Source: JAAXGX01 sp965203565
GTDB lineage: Bacteria > Acidobacteriota > Vicinamibacteria > Vicinamibacterales > UBA8438
Direction of reading: 5' to 3'
Length of the DNA: 64,000 nucleotides
Assembly (NCBI GenBank): GCA_965203565.1
Contig: OZ241896.1
Span: 3,534,001-3,598,000 of the forward strand
Part shown: piece after piece, positions 16,931 through 25,023 of the stretch
Layout: every line of letters begins with the position of its first letter
How positions within the stretch are numbered: position 1 is the stretch's first letter
The notes under the pieces: model-generated
Seen by the model: only the letters and a program-made list of their open reading frames with translations
What the model was told of the DNA's origin: nothing
The model's database searches: none
Made by a program: the position numbers and the translations under genes

Positions 16931-18190
16931 TCATCGGCGAGATATGCCGGGAAGCAACGGCTTTTTCGGGACGACGATTCTGTCGGTTGGATCCAGGCGT
17001 TGCAGGTTTCTACGGCGTTTCTTCCCGTTGGCGTCGAGGATGTCGAATTCCTTCTGTCCTGACAGTTCGAGAACGACCTTGTCGAGATCCGAAAACCGCG
17101 CCGCGGTTTCGTTCGCGAGCGCGTGCCTGAAGGCGTCCACGGTGACCGGCTGCTCCGACGCCAGGCTGTACAACCTTGCCGGCATCGAATCGAGAAGTTG
17201 ACCATGCATCTGTATCCCTTCCAGTTCGTCGAAGCGGAACAGCGGCAACGTATTTCCGTCTCGCAGCCCGTCCCACCCCAACATTCCGAAACTGCCGGGT
17301 CCGTAATGCTCGAAAGTGTTCCATGAATCCCAGTGGCATTGAACCATAACGTCGCGCGCCGTCGGATGCCTCGACAGATGGAGAAACCACAGCGCGCGGC
17401 GGGATTGACGTGGCTTGATGAAGAATGGGGTGTCGTAAAGCGCTCCCGTCTTGGCTCGCATATGCTGGCGAAGCACTCTCTGAACCAACGCTCTTCCACC
17501 AGCGCCGTTCTTCAGCTTGATCAGATCGCGAATTCGTGTTTCCGTCAACTCGATCGGCGCGACGGCGCGGACAAGAGTCGGCGTGTCCGCCAGATGGTTG
17601 ACGAGAGCGTCTGCCGCGAACGTCAGAATGATCTCGGCAGCAGGAAGTCTCTGGAAAATCCGGGCGACGAGAGCGGTCTCAACGCGAGAAAACCCACATT
17701 GGTCCAGAAGGAAGATCGCGCGGCCTGCCTTGGGCTGCCGGCGACGGATTTCGGCGATGATGCCGTCCGCCACGTCTTCGAACCGACTGTTCCGTATGAC
17801 GATCTTGTCACCGTCAATCTGATGGCCCCGTTCGTTCAGTTCTTTTTTGAGATGGTCGGTGTGAGCGGCGGCGACGTCGACGAAGTAGTACTTGAAGTCG
17901 AAGTGTAGCGGCTTCGAGCGATTCCGGTTCAGTTCCTTTTCTGCGCGGGTCGATTCCTCAAGCATGGTGAGAGGCGTTCCGGGCATGATCTCGGCGCCGG
18001 ACCGAAAGACGCCGCCGCCCGCGAAGCCATCGACGAGATCGAGCGTGAACTTGTCACGAGAAGGATTGATGTTCAGCCGCTCGAAATAGGCGCGAAGATA
18101 TCGACGAAGGACGTCGAGCTTCGCCTTGCTGTGATCTTCAATCTCGGGCGGCGGCTCACCCACTCGCCATTGGAAGACCTGGGAGTGCAT
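16931..18190 (-). CDS. tcmP: Three-Cys-motif partner protein TcmP
   Basis: A 419-residue protein of the TcmP family, which regularly accompanies DUF5131 (phage Gp37/Gp68) proteins. The N-terminal part KAKLDVLRRYLRAYFERL and LDLVDGFAGGGVF is methyltransferase-like in look, with later LLDQCGFSRVE and EIILTFAADALVNHLAD. Molecular function is not established. Start at ATG 18190 is fixed by GGAGG five bases upstream, which rules out an upstream in-frame start inside the preceding gene. Thirteen bases separate it from the DUF5131 stop, so the two are an operon. Confidence 0.85.
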   Translation of the reverse strand: MHSQVFQWRVGEPPPEIEDHSKAKLDVLRRYLRAYFERLNINPSRDKFTLDLVDGFAGGGVFRSGAEIMPGTPLTMLEESTRAEKELNRNRSKPLHFDFKYYFVDVAAAHTDHLKKELNERGHQIDGDKIVIRNSRFEDVADGIIAEIRRRQPKAGRAIFLLDQCGFSRVETALVARIFQRLPAAEIILTFAADALVNHLADTPTLVRAVAPIELTETRIRDLIKLKNGAGGRALVQRVLRQHMRAKTGALYDTPFFIKPRQSRRALWFLHLSRHPTARDVMVQCHWDSWNTFEHYGPGSFGMLGWDGLRDGNTLPLFRFDELEGIQMHGQLLDSMPARLYSLASEQPVTVDAFRHALANETAARFSDLDKVVLELSGQKEFDILDANGKKRRRNLQRLDPTDRIVVPKKPLLPGISRR

Positions 18191-18203
18191 CCGCGCCTCC
18201 GCA

Positions 18204-19007
18204 TCATGCGAGCTCGGCGCCCGCCGTCTTGACGCTCTCACCCGCCGGTGTCCTCGTCGCGATCCGATCGATTGAAGGCATCGCACTCCACGTGCGGCCA
18301 TCCAGCTTGCGTCCGGTCCGCATCTTGTGGACTCCACCCCACTGTTTGAAGAAAAACGCCACTCCCTGATTTTCGCATAGCTCGCGGATGGAACGTACCC
18401 AGTCGGCGGCCATGGGGCGCGCGCCGGGGCCGCTTTCTCCTCCCACGATCGCCCAGTGGATGCCTTCGAGGTTCGCGTCGGTCAGCGGACCAAGCAGCGG
18501 TTCGAACGAGGCGAAGCGCACGGCTGCGCGAGTAGCCCGGAGGTCGTCGAGCCGCGGGAGGTAGTCCCTGTTTTCGACGCTGGTTCCCAGCCAGACGTTC
18601 GGCAGCAGGGCGAGGCGCTCAGTCACCTGCCGCATGCGTTCCGGCCGCTTGGTCAGAATCTGGAACGTATGCCGTGGCGCGGCGGCCATCGTTTTCCATA
18701 CTTTGGCGATGAAGGCGTCGGGCACTTCGGCATGGAACAGATCGCTCATGGAGTTGACGAACACAAACCGCGGCTTGCGCCAGCGGAGCGGGACGTCGAG
18801 GCTGGTCTCGTCGCATCTGACGGCGCCGGTCCATGCCGGGCGCCCCCCCTGCGCGCGCGTCAGGTCCCGGTACTTGTCCTGTCCCATCGCGTCCAGTCTC
18901 GCCGCCATGCGCATCGCGTAACAGTTCGTGCAGCCGGGCGAAACGATCGTGCAACCGGCGACAGGGTTCCAGGTCGCGTCGGTCCATTCGATGGTGGAGG
19001 TCGCCAT
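18204..19007 (-). CDS. DUF5131 (phage Gp37/Gp68-like) three-cysteine protein
   Basis: A 267-residue protein with the three-Cys motif near the N terminus: Cys19, Cys26 and Cys29 in GCTIVSPGCTNCYAMRMA, resembling a radical-SAM iron-sulfur site with altered spacing. Further family marks are FVNSMSDLFH, ILTKRPERM, WLGTSVEN, FEPLLGPL, AIVGGESGPGARPM and FFFKQWGG. The family is abundant in phages and mobile DNA; its reaction is unknown. It is the first gene of the DUF5131-tcmP operon, with GGGGA upstream of ATG 19007. Confidence 0.9.
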   Translation of the reverse strand: MATSTIEWTDATWNPVAGCTIVSPGCTNCYAMRMAARLDAMGQDKYRDLTRAQGGRPAWTGAVRCDETSLDVPLRWRKPRFVFVNSMSDLFHAEVPDAFIAKVWKTMAAAPRHTFQILTKRPERMRQVTERLALLPNVWLGTSVENRDYLPRLDDLRATRAAVRFASFEPLLGPLTDANLEGIHWAIVGGESGPGARPMAADWVRSIRELCENQGVAFFFKQWGGVHKMRTGRKLDGRTWSAMPSIDRIATRTPAGESVKTAGAELA

Positions 19008-19181
19008 TCCAGTGTCCCCTCGTGCGGAGCCGGCCTGCGGTCGACGGCTACGTGACGCGCGTGTTGCCGTGTGGCCGCTCTCTCTGATGTGTTTCGGCGC
19101 ATCGCCGACGGCGCTCCAGGTGTCGCGCTTCGATACCGGCAGACCGCAACGCCTCGACCCGTCGGAGGCGTCTTCCTTGCG

Positions 19182-19705
19182 TCAGAAGCCGCGCCAGCCG
19201 GGCAGGGCGGCGGCCTGCCGGATCCATCTGGCCATCTGCTCTTCGTCGAGTTCGCCCTCGTGGACGTCGCACCAGCGCGAGTCCTCGTCCTTGCCGGAGC
19301 CGGGCGGGACGGGACGCAGCAACCTGCCCTGGCAGCCCGTGGTAAAACCCCGCGTCGCACCGAGACGGGCGGGGCGCCCGGCTGACAAGGCGTGAGGAGG
19401 GAGCATATTGGCCATATTCGACCGACGAACAACGCAGTTCAGCCGGGATGCAGCGCCCGTCGAATGCAGCGGGGATTTTGCCACGGGCTGCTGGAGGAAG
19501 GTCACCTTCACGTAGCGGGCAAAGACGTGGAAAACTAAGGAACCATCCCTGGTCCTCGACGCCATACCACGGGGAGTTCCACCGCACGGCCTTTGCGCAC
19601 GTCGGGCACGGTGCGCACGACGAGGTCGTCGAGGAGGCGCCCGACGCCGCGTTTCCAGCCCGGCATGGCCGCGATGTATGCCTGCACGGGGGTGTTGCTC
19701 AGCGT
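19182..19705 (-). pseudogene. DUF1801 gene disrupted by frameshifts, an in-frame element and an adjacent insertion sequence
   Basis: Segments match DUF1801: VQAYIAAMPGW, LVVRTVPDVRK, WNSPWYGVEDQGWFLSF, FARYVKVTFLQ, GRLLRPVPPGSGKDEDSRW and ARWIRQAAALPGW. Two single-base insertions break the frame, one extra A near VRKAV and one extra T after WFLSF. A 158-bp element sits between FLQ and GR; removing it with one CTGG copy restores FLQGRLLRPVPPG. The ISL3 element abuts the 5' end, leaving TTG 19705 as the only plausible start. The gene is dead. Confidence 0.85.
19333..19490 (+). repeat. 158-bp palindromic MITE-like element, copy 3 (subfamily A), inside the DUF1801 gene
   Basis: Full copy flanked by CTGG (19329-19332 and 19491-19494). 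Because element plus duplication is 162 bases, the host reading frame continues through it for 54 codons without a stop. The excision-restored host sequence is a normal DUF1801 segment, which proves the boundaries of the insertion. Confidence 0.96.
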
Positions 19706-19713
19706 CAACTACT

Positions 19714-21352
19714 GAATCTCCTCAAATGCGTGTGGGTAGGGGTGGCGCCAGTTCGATGCCTCCGCAGCAGAGGAACAGCATCGAGATGAGCGCACCTGGG
19801 GAGTGGAATCCGTATGCGCGCCGCGCAATCACCCGCAGCTTGTTGTTGATGCCCTCCACCGGTCCGTTCGTCATCCGGGTGTCGAGATAGGCCAGGATGC
19901 CTTCCGCGTGTTTGCGAATCGTGCGCCCCAGTTTCACGAACGGCGCCAAGCGGGACCGTGCAGCCCACTCCAGCCACTCATCGAGCAGCGCCGGCGCCTC
20001 TTCGGGCGGCGCTTGACCCAGAATCGTCGCCAGGTACTCCTTCAGTTCACAGGCCCGGTCCAGCGCCCGGTTCGCACGACGCAGCCTCTCCAGACGCCGG
20101 GCCTCGCCGGGCTTCAGCCGCGCCGGGTGCTTCAGCAACGCGTAGCGCGTCCCCCGCAGCGCCTTCGCCTGCTCGCGGTCCGGACGACGCTGCTCCGCGC
20201 GGCGCACCGCGTCCACCGCATCGGCCGCCAGCCGTTCGACGTGAAACCGGTCGAACACCACCCGCGCGTGCGGAACCCACTCCCGCAACGCCTTCCGCCA
20301 GCTCGACGCCAAGTCCGCCGTCACCAACGCGATCCGCGCGCATCCCGCCGGCCCCAACTGCTCGAAGAAAGCCCCCAACGTTTCCGCGCTGCGCCCCTTC
20401 CCCGCCCAGACCACACGGCGCTCGTCATGGTCCACCACGATCGTCAGGTAGCGGTGACGTTTCCGATAGCTGAACTCGTCAATGCCGATCCGCCGCAGAT
20501 GCGCGAACCGCCCCCGACCCAGCCGCCGAGCCACGACCCGTTCCACGATACGGCCCACCGTCACCCACGAGATCCCCAGCAGGCGGCTCACCGCCGTGCG
20601 GTCCGTCACCTGCGACAGATACGCCGCCAACTCCTCGAACCCCGACGTGAACACGCTGCCGCCCCGCGCCCACGGAACCTGCTCCACCTTCACCCCGCAC
20701 CGCGGGCACGACACCCGCCACGGCGCATACCGCAGACACGCCGGCATCCGGCCCCATGACAGATGCCGCCACGTGCGAACCGGCTGCCGGTCATACCGCG
20801 GCGCCCGCTGCCCGCACGCGCCGCACCGGGAACGCCGCCACGACGGCGACACCGACACCGTCAACGGCCCGTCGGCGGGCAGCTCCACCGCCTGGACGTA
20901 CATCTGCGTGACACCCAACAGCCGCCGTAGTACTGTAGTCAGACGCATGGGGCGCTCCTCCTCGCGGGTCGTGGTCGTGCACACCCATGAGACCAGGAAG
21001 CCCCGTGCGTTTGCAACCGCTTCGGCCGAGCACGGCGACGCACGCCGCGCCGACCACATCCCGACCCCGGCCGACCGACGCCAACGACCCGCGCCGGCCG
21101 CAGGGTCGTGGACGGTCGGGACGCCCCGTCCAGGCCGGGCCGCAAGGCCCATAACTGCTGTCTGAGCGGAGGGACGGACGGGGTGTCACCCGAAGGGCCG
21201 GAGCGCAGCGGAGGACGCGCGAAGCGCGTTGACACGCCGGCCGGCCCGCAGCTACTCCGCCGCGACCGGCCCCGAGGTCGCCCGGGCTGGCGACGCCCCG
21301 CCTCGACCCGGCGACCACCGCTCAATTTACCCACACGCGTTTCAGGAGAGCC
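19714..21352 (-). mobile_element. Complete ISL3-family insertion sequence
   Basis: The 1639-bp element has 25-bp imperfect terminal inverted repeats at 19714-19738 and 21328-21352, sharing TCTCCT, AAA and GCGTGTGGGTA. It is flanked by a perfect 8-bp target duplication CAACTACT (19706-19713 and 21353-21360), the size known for the ISL3 family. It carries one transposase gene and about 400 bases of non-coding DNA upstream of it, in which I see no credible passenger gene. Intact ends and duplication suggest recent insertion. Confidence 0.95.
19722..20948 (-). CDS. ISL3 family transposase (IS204/IS1001/IS1096/IS1165 group)
   Basis: A 408-residue transposase. The N terminus holds a zinc finger with CGACG and a second pair in CPRCG; a helix-turn-helix (TAVSRLLGISWVTVGRIVERVV) precedes the DDE core, with GIDEFSYRKRHRYLTIVVD, VTADLASSWRKAL, VFDRFHVERL and the C-terminal MTNGPVEGINNKLRVIARRAYG. 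ATG 20948 has GAGGAG seven bases upstream. The stop lies inside the left terminal repeat. No frameshift is seen, so the enzyme is probably active. Confidence 0.95.
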   Translation of the reverse strand: MRLTTVLRRLLGVTQMYVQAVELPADGPLTVSVSPSWRRSRCGACGQRAPRYDRQPVRTWRHLSWGRMPACLRYAPWRVSCPRCGVKVEQVPWARGGSVFTSGFEELAAYLSQVTDRTAVSRLLGISWVTVGRIVERVVARRLGRGRFAHLRRIGIDEFSYRKRHRYLTIVVDHDERRVVWAGKGRSAETLGAFFEQLGPAGCARIALVTADLASSWRKALREWVPHARVVFDRFHVERLAADAVDAVRRAEQRRPDREQAKALRGTRYALLKHPARLKPGEARRLERLRRANRALDRACELKEYLATILGQAPPEEAPALLDEWLEWAARSRLAPFVKLGRTIRKHAEGILAYLDTRMTNGPVEGINNKLRVIARRAYGFHSPGALISMLFLCCGGIELAPPLPTRI

Positions 21353-21360
21353 CAACTACT

Positions 21361-21639
21361 GTGGCCGCTTGGCGACAATTATTTTGGCCGGTTCAGATCG
21401 ACGTGGATCGCGATCAACAGCAGTAGCGCCTGTGGACCGTGTGGGCGGCGCTTGCGCCGTCCAAAGCGGGGTGGGAAACGCACTGTCCCGGCGGCGCAAC
21501 CCGGCACGACGGCCCGCGCGCGTTTTCCATGCCGCTGGCGCGGTCCACAGGCTGCTCGGCTCGCGGACACCGTCCGGGGCGTTCACGCGGCCGGTCGGCG
21601 GCGGTTTCAGGGCAGCAGCGGGCCGGGGGCGCGTCCGCG
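21361..21639. other. Region between the insertion sequence and the restriction remnant, no gene seen
   Basis: Apart from the inverted-repeat unit at 21428-21552 I see no convincing coding sequence. The first bases are the original right flank of the insertion-sequence target, i.e. the former upstream region of the DUF1801 gene. Confidence 0.5.
21428..21552. repeat. Possible 125-bp unit with 12-bp terminal inverted repeats
   Basis: GCCTGTGGACCG (21428-21439) and CGGTCCACAGGC (21541-21552) are perfect inverted repeats. The flanks show no obvious target duplication, so it may be a decayed small transposon or chance pairing in GC-rich DNA. Confidence 0.35.
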
Positions 21640-21899
21640 GAGCACGCGCCGGCGGCGGGCGTCGGCTTCCGCCACCTGTGGGGCCGGCGGAAGCGCGAGG
21701 AACTGACCCGGACGGCGGAGACCGAACCGGGCGGCCTCTACGATCGCGTCGAGCCGGTCCTGCCGCTCGGCCTGCCGTTCGCGCCGACCGCGGTCAGCAA
21801 GGAGTGGTTCGACTGGCCGGCGTTGCGGCTTGACCGCTCGATCGCCGAGAGGTACGCTGATTCTGTGCCGACCAACCCGCACGCGGTCGCGCTCGGGAT
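21640..21899 (+). pseudogene. Remnant of a second restriction-modification gene and its downstream region
   Basis: Bases 21640-21823 match 12108-12291 inside the restriction enzyme gene at over nine bases in ten and still read VGFRHLWG...KREEL and AVSKEWFDWPA. From 21824 the match jumps to 13627-13701, just past that gene's stop. About 1.3 kb, including the gene's C-terminal third, has thus been deleted. The 5' two thirds are also absent. Confidence 0.85.
21830..21858 (+). promoter_or_regulatory. Putative promoter, duplicate of the one at 13631
   Basis: TTGACC (21830-21835), 17-base spacer and TACGCT (21853-21858). It could transcribe the small gene at 21997. Retention of both boxes in the two copies supports function. 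Confidence 0.4.
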
Positions 21900-21996
21900 G
21901 GTCGGATCACTCGCGCGTCAAGGCAGCCAGTGTAAAAAAACGCTCTTATGGGCGACGCGTGCAACGTGCGCGGTGTCATCGACCAAGGGGAGAGTC

Positions 21997-22197
21997 GTGA
22001 GCGCGGAGTTGATCGCAACGGTGCTGACCGGCGTGGGCGTGCTCGTGGGCGTCTGGCGCATCTTCGAAGGACTTCGCAGGGACCTGACGGGCCAGATCGC
22101 CGCGGTGGACGCCAAGCTCAGCGCCCGCATCGACGCCGTCGGAGCGCAACTCAACACGCGCATCGACAACATCCTGCTGACGGACCGGAAGGGGTAG
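21997..22197 (+). CDS. Small membrane/coiled-coil protein
   Basis: A 66-residue protein starting at GTG 21997 with AAGGGGAG upstream. Residues 3-22 are hydrophobic (LIATVLTGVGVLVGVWRIF region) and residues 27-62 form a heptad-like helix (LTGQIAAVDAKLSARIDAV, then NTRIDNIL). It resembles many tiny coiled-coil proteins of mobile DNA and the coiled-coil gene at 40999 in style. Function unknown. Confidence 0.55.
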   Translation: MSAELIATVLTGVGVLVGVWRIFEGLRRDLTGQIAAVDAKLSARIDAVGAQLNTRIDNILLTDRKG

Positions 22198-22218
22198 AAC
22201 CTCCCTCCGGGGAGTCCA

Positions 22219-22359
22219 TCACCTCCCTCCGTCCAACGATGATCCGGCATTGCTGTTCTCCCGTGCTTGCAACAGTGTATCCGCCATTTTCTCCTTCGAT
22301 GCGCGCTGGTCGGCGGCGTGCAGCGGGGCCTCCACCTTCACGTAGCGGGTAAAAGACAT
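22219..22359 (-). CDS. Possible small protein downstream of ATPase copy 1
   Basis: A 46-residue open frame starting at ATG 22359 with AAGGAAGG immediately upstream. The first residues MSFTRYVKVEAPL resemble the ARYVKVTF segment of DUF1801, so this may be a DUF1801 scrap that picked up a start rather than a real gene. Confidence 0.3.
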   Translation of the reverse strand: MSFTRYVKVEAPLHAADQRASKEKMADTLLQARENSNAGSSLDGGR

Positions 22360-22370
22360 CCTTCCTTGCG

Positions 22371-24140
22371 CGGCCTTCGCGCGGCGTGACCGGCGCGTCA
22401 CATGCCCCACACGTCGATCTCCGCGCCCCCGCCCGACTCCCGGCGGTGGAAGATCTTCTCGTCCCAGCTACGGCCGGCGGCGCGGTCGACGATCACCAGA
22501 TGGCCCTCCCGCGCCGCGCACCGGTCCATGTACGCCGCCGTCTGGTCCAGCCCCTCGGCGATCGTCCGGTCGAGGCCGGCGTGCAGCACCTTGCATTCGA
22601 TCACCGCCTTGTCGACCCGCGCGGGCTCGTCCGGGAAGGCGCCGCCGCCGGGCGGCGCGTCGGCGTCCGCTCCGGCGCCGGCCCGCGGCCACACCAGCAG
22701 CAGGTCCGTGCGCCCCCGACCCAGGCCGTACTCCCGCTCGATGCGCCCGCCGCTGTTCACCACCCGCTGCAGGAACGCCTGCAGCAGCAACTGCGGCCAC
22801 GCTTCCTGATACTGGAACCGCTGCCGCCAGTGCTCCGAATGCTCACGGAAGAACGTCTGGAACGCCGCCAGCAGCTTCCGCACGTTCAGCCCGCCGTCCG
22901 CATCCACGTACCACGCCGTGTCGTGCTCGAACTCCTCCTGCGCCACCCAGGTCAGCTCGCGCGGCACCACCTCGGCGTAGATCGGGTTCGCGATCCGCAC
23001 CGGGCGGTTCCGCGCGACGAGCCCGAGGTCGCGGACGTACTCCAGGTCGCGGTCGACGAACGTGCGCGTCTCGGCCCCGCTCAGCAGCGGCTCGACCACC
23101 CGCCGCACCCGCTCCTCCCGCAGCTTGTCCGCCAACTGGTCCAGGTGCGTCTCCCGCCGCAGGATCAGCCGCTCCTGCGCCGCCAGAATCGCCTCCGCGC
23201 CGATCGGCCGCGACCGGTCCCGGCCCGCCTCGTCCTCGAAGCAGGCGTCCGCCGCCAGCGCGTTCACCAGCCACGGCTGCCCCTGCGTCCGCTCCCACAC
23301 CAGCGCCAGCGCCCCGGCCGTGAACGCCTGCCCCGTCTCCGCCGTGTGCTGACCGAGCAGCGCGGTCACCTCGTCCCGCGAGAAGTCCCCCAGCCGCAGC
23401 GACTTCGCCTTCACATTGAACGCGCTGCCCCCGGTGACGACCGCGTTCGCCGACCCGGAACGGATGCGGTAGTCCCGCACGTCCCGCACCCCGCACAGCA
23501 CCACGCTCTGCGGAAATCCGGCCGGACGCCGGACGTAGCCGGCCCGCAACTGCCGCAGCACCGCCAGCAGCGAGTCGCCCGCCAGCGCGTCGATCTCGTC
23601 GATCAGCAGCACCAGCGGGCGCGGGTCGACCGCCGCCCAGCGCGTCAGCGCCTCGCGCAACGCGCCGTCCGGACCGTACCGCGTCAGCAGGTCGGACCAG
23701 ACCCGGTCCAGGAAGCCGTCGCCCGCCTCGACCGCCCACGAGGCCAGCTCGCCGAGCACGACGCGCATCGCCCGCTCCGCGTCCTCGCGGGCCGTCTGGC
23801 CTCCCTCGACGTTGGCGTACACGCAGCGGAAACCCTCGGTCCGCAGCAGATCCCGCAACGCCAGCAGCGCCGACGTCTTCCCCGTCTGCCGCGGCGCGTG
23901 CAGCACGAAGTAGCGCTTCTCGCGGACCAGCCGCAACAGCTCGTCCGGGTCCAGGCGGGCGAGGGGCGGCACGCAGTAGTGGTCGGCCGCCGCCACGGGG
24001 CCGGTGGTGTTGAAGAAACGCATCACGAAACTGCGTCAGGTCTCCCGAAGCCTGGAAACGTACGGCGGAAAGCCGCCCGGATCACCGAGCGTCGGCGCAG
24101 CCTCGATGCGCCGATTCCGGTCGGAGCATTGTAACGTTGC
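22371..24140. repeat. 1.77-kb duplicated block, copy 1 (ATPase gene plus upstream region)
   Basis: Nearly identical to 25024-26797. The match starts about 27 bases past the ATPase stop and extends about 115 bases upstream of its start, ending after CGGAGCATTGTAA. Copies differ by scattered substitutions and one three-base indel in a Gly run, so both stay open. Confidence 0.92.
22398..24023 (-). CDS. AAA ATPase with C-terminal PD-(D/E)XK nuclease-like domain, copy 1
   Basis: A 541-residue protein. An AAA-like NTPase module has Walker A APRQTGKTS at residues 43-51 and Walker B LVLLIDE at 137-143, followed by a sensor-like VVLCGVRDVRDY. A helical middle leads to a C-terminal restriction-fold domain with Asp440 (GRTDLLLVWP) and Glu476-Cys-Lys478 (VIECKV). 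Members often occur in several copies per genome; many are suspected defence or mobile-element proteins, but the function is unproven. ATG 24023 is preceded in frame by a GTG. The gene is duplicated at 25051. Confidence 0.85.
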   Translation of the reverse strand: MRFFNTTGPVAAADHYCVPPLARLDPDELLRLVREKRYFVLHAPRQTGKTSALLALRDLLRTEGFRCVYANVEGGQTAREDAERAMRVVLGELASWAVEAGDGFLDRVWSDLLTRYGPDGALREALTRWAAVDPRPLVLLIDEIDALAGDSLLAVLRQLRAGYVRRPAGFPQSVVLCGVRDVRDYRIRSGSANAVVTGGSAFNVKAKSLRLGDFSRDEVTALLGQHTAETGQAFTAGALALVWERTQGQPWLVNALAADACFEDEAGRDRSRPIGAEAILAAQERLILRRETHLDQLADKLREERVRRVVEPLLSGAETRTFVDRDLEYVRDLGLVARNRPVRIANPIYAEVVPRELTWVAQEEFEHDTAWYVDADGGLNVRKLLAAFQTFFREHSEHWRQRFQYQEAWPQLLLQAFLQRVVNSGGRIEREYGLGRGRTDLLLVWPRAGAGADADAPPGGGAFPDEPARVDKAVIECKVLHAGLDRTIAEGLDQTAAYMDRCAAREGHLVIVDRAAGRSWDEKIFHRRESGGGAEIDVWGM

Positions 24141-24294
24141 CGGCGGCCCGGCGCGGAACCGTCGATCCGGCCTGTCCGTCCGCGGCGGCGCCCGGTTCGC
24201 GGCCGGCGAACGCGCCGCGCTCGGCCCCGCCACGCGTCTTGAAGTTTCCGGCGCTGATATATACCATGAGACAGTGCGTTGGGAGGAAGAGTTC
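24141..24294. other. Gap between ATPase copy 1 and vapB
   Basis: Contains a scrap resembling part of the restriction gene (GGCCGGCGAACGCGCCGC, compare base 13300), then an AT-richer stretch (GATATATACC) before the vapB ribosome site that could hold the vapBC promoter. Confidence 0.4.
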
Positions 24295-24540
24295 ATGAGC
24301 AAGGCGGCGCCGGAGTACAGAGGATTCGCCAAGGTTTTCTGGAGCGGCCGCAGTCAGGCGGTTCGCCTGCCGGCCGCCTGTCGATTCGAAACGTCGGAGG
24401 TCGAGATCGTGAAGACGGGAGAAATCGTCACCTTGCGCCCGCGCGGCAAGAACTGGACCTCGTATTTCGAGGCCACGTCCCGGGGAAGCCTGCCGGCGCG
24501 TCGTCAACCGCCACTCGACGATCGCGACGGGCTCCGTTGA
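24295..24540 (+). CDS. VapB-type (AbrB/MazE-fold) antitoxin
   Basis: An 81-residue antitoxin. The DNA-binding swapped-hairpin segment reads AKVFWSGRSQAVRLPAACRF, as in VapB proteins; the C-terminal part (KNWTSYFEA onwards) would wrap the toxin. ATG 24295 has GGGAGG eight bases upstream. Its stop overlaps the start region of vapC, so the two are coupled. The pair sits exactly between the two ATPase copies. Confidence 0.85.
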   Translation: MSKAAPEYRGFAKVFWSGRSQAVRLPAACRFETSEVEIVKTGEIVTLRPRGKNWTSYFEATSRGSLPARRQPPLDDRDGLR

Positions 24541-24545
24541 CGTTC

Positions 24546-24941
24546 ATGCTCGACACGGACGTCTGCATCCACCTCATCAACGAGCGCGATGAGGCGTTGC
24601 GAGGGCGTTTCGAAACGCACGCCGCGGAAATCTGCATTTCCTCCATCACGCACGCCGAACTGCGCTACGGGGTCGCCCACTCGGCCCGGATCAAGGACAA
24701 TGCTCGGGAGCTCGACGCGTTCTGTCTCGATCTCGAAATCCTGCCGTTCGGCGCGGACGCCGGGGATCGCTACGGCGAGATCCGCGAGGCGCTGACTCGC
24801 AGCGGCCGACTCATCGGCGCCAACGACCTGCTGATCGCCGCGCATGCGCGGGTCGTCGGCGCCACGCTCGTGACGAACAACGAGGCCGAGTTCGGACGCG
24901 TCCCGGATCTGAAGGTCGTCAACTGGCTGGCGGAGTCCTGA
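24546..24941 (+). CDS. vapC: VapC PIN-domain ribonuclease toxin
   Basis: A 131-residue PIN-domain toxin with acidic residues at expected places: Asp in MLDTDVCIHLIN, Glu in ITHAELRYG, Asp in GANDLLIAAHA and Asn/Glu in LVTNNEAEFGRV. VapC toxins cleave initiator tRNA or rRNA loops when VapB is lost. ATG 24546 is used here; TTG at 24537, overlapping the vapB stop, would add three residues and is an equally reasonable coupled start. The gene ends at the start of a short element-end fragment. Confidence 0.87.
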   Translation: MLDTDVCIHLINERDEALRGRFETHAAEICISSITHAELRYGVAHSARIKDNARELDAFCLDLEILPFGADAGDRYGEIREALTRSGRLIGANDLLIAAHARVVGATLVTNNEAEFGRVPDLKVVNWLAES

Positions 24942-24955
24942 CAGCCCGTGGTGAC
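24942..24955 (+). repeat. Solo end of the 158-bp element
   Basis: CAGCCCGTGGTGAC follows the vapC stop codon directly and matches the first bases of the element. The rest of the element is absent, so this is either a deletion scar or a chance match of 13-14 bases. Confidence 0.5.
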
Positions 24956-25023
24956 CGCGCCGGCGTGCGAAGCTGGCGCTCTACAACTGAGGATATGCAG
25001 CGGCTGTTGTCAAGTGGCGCGAG

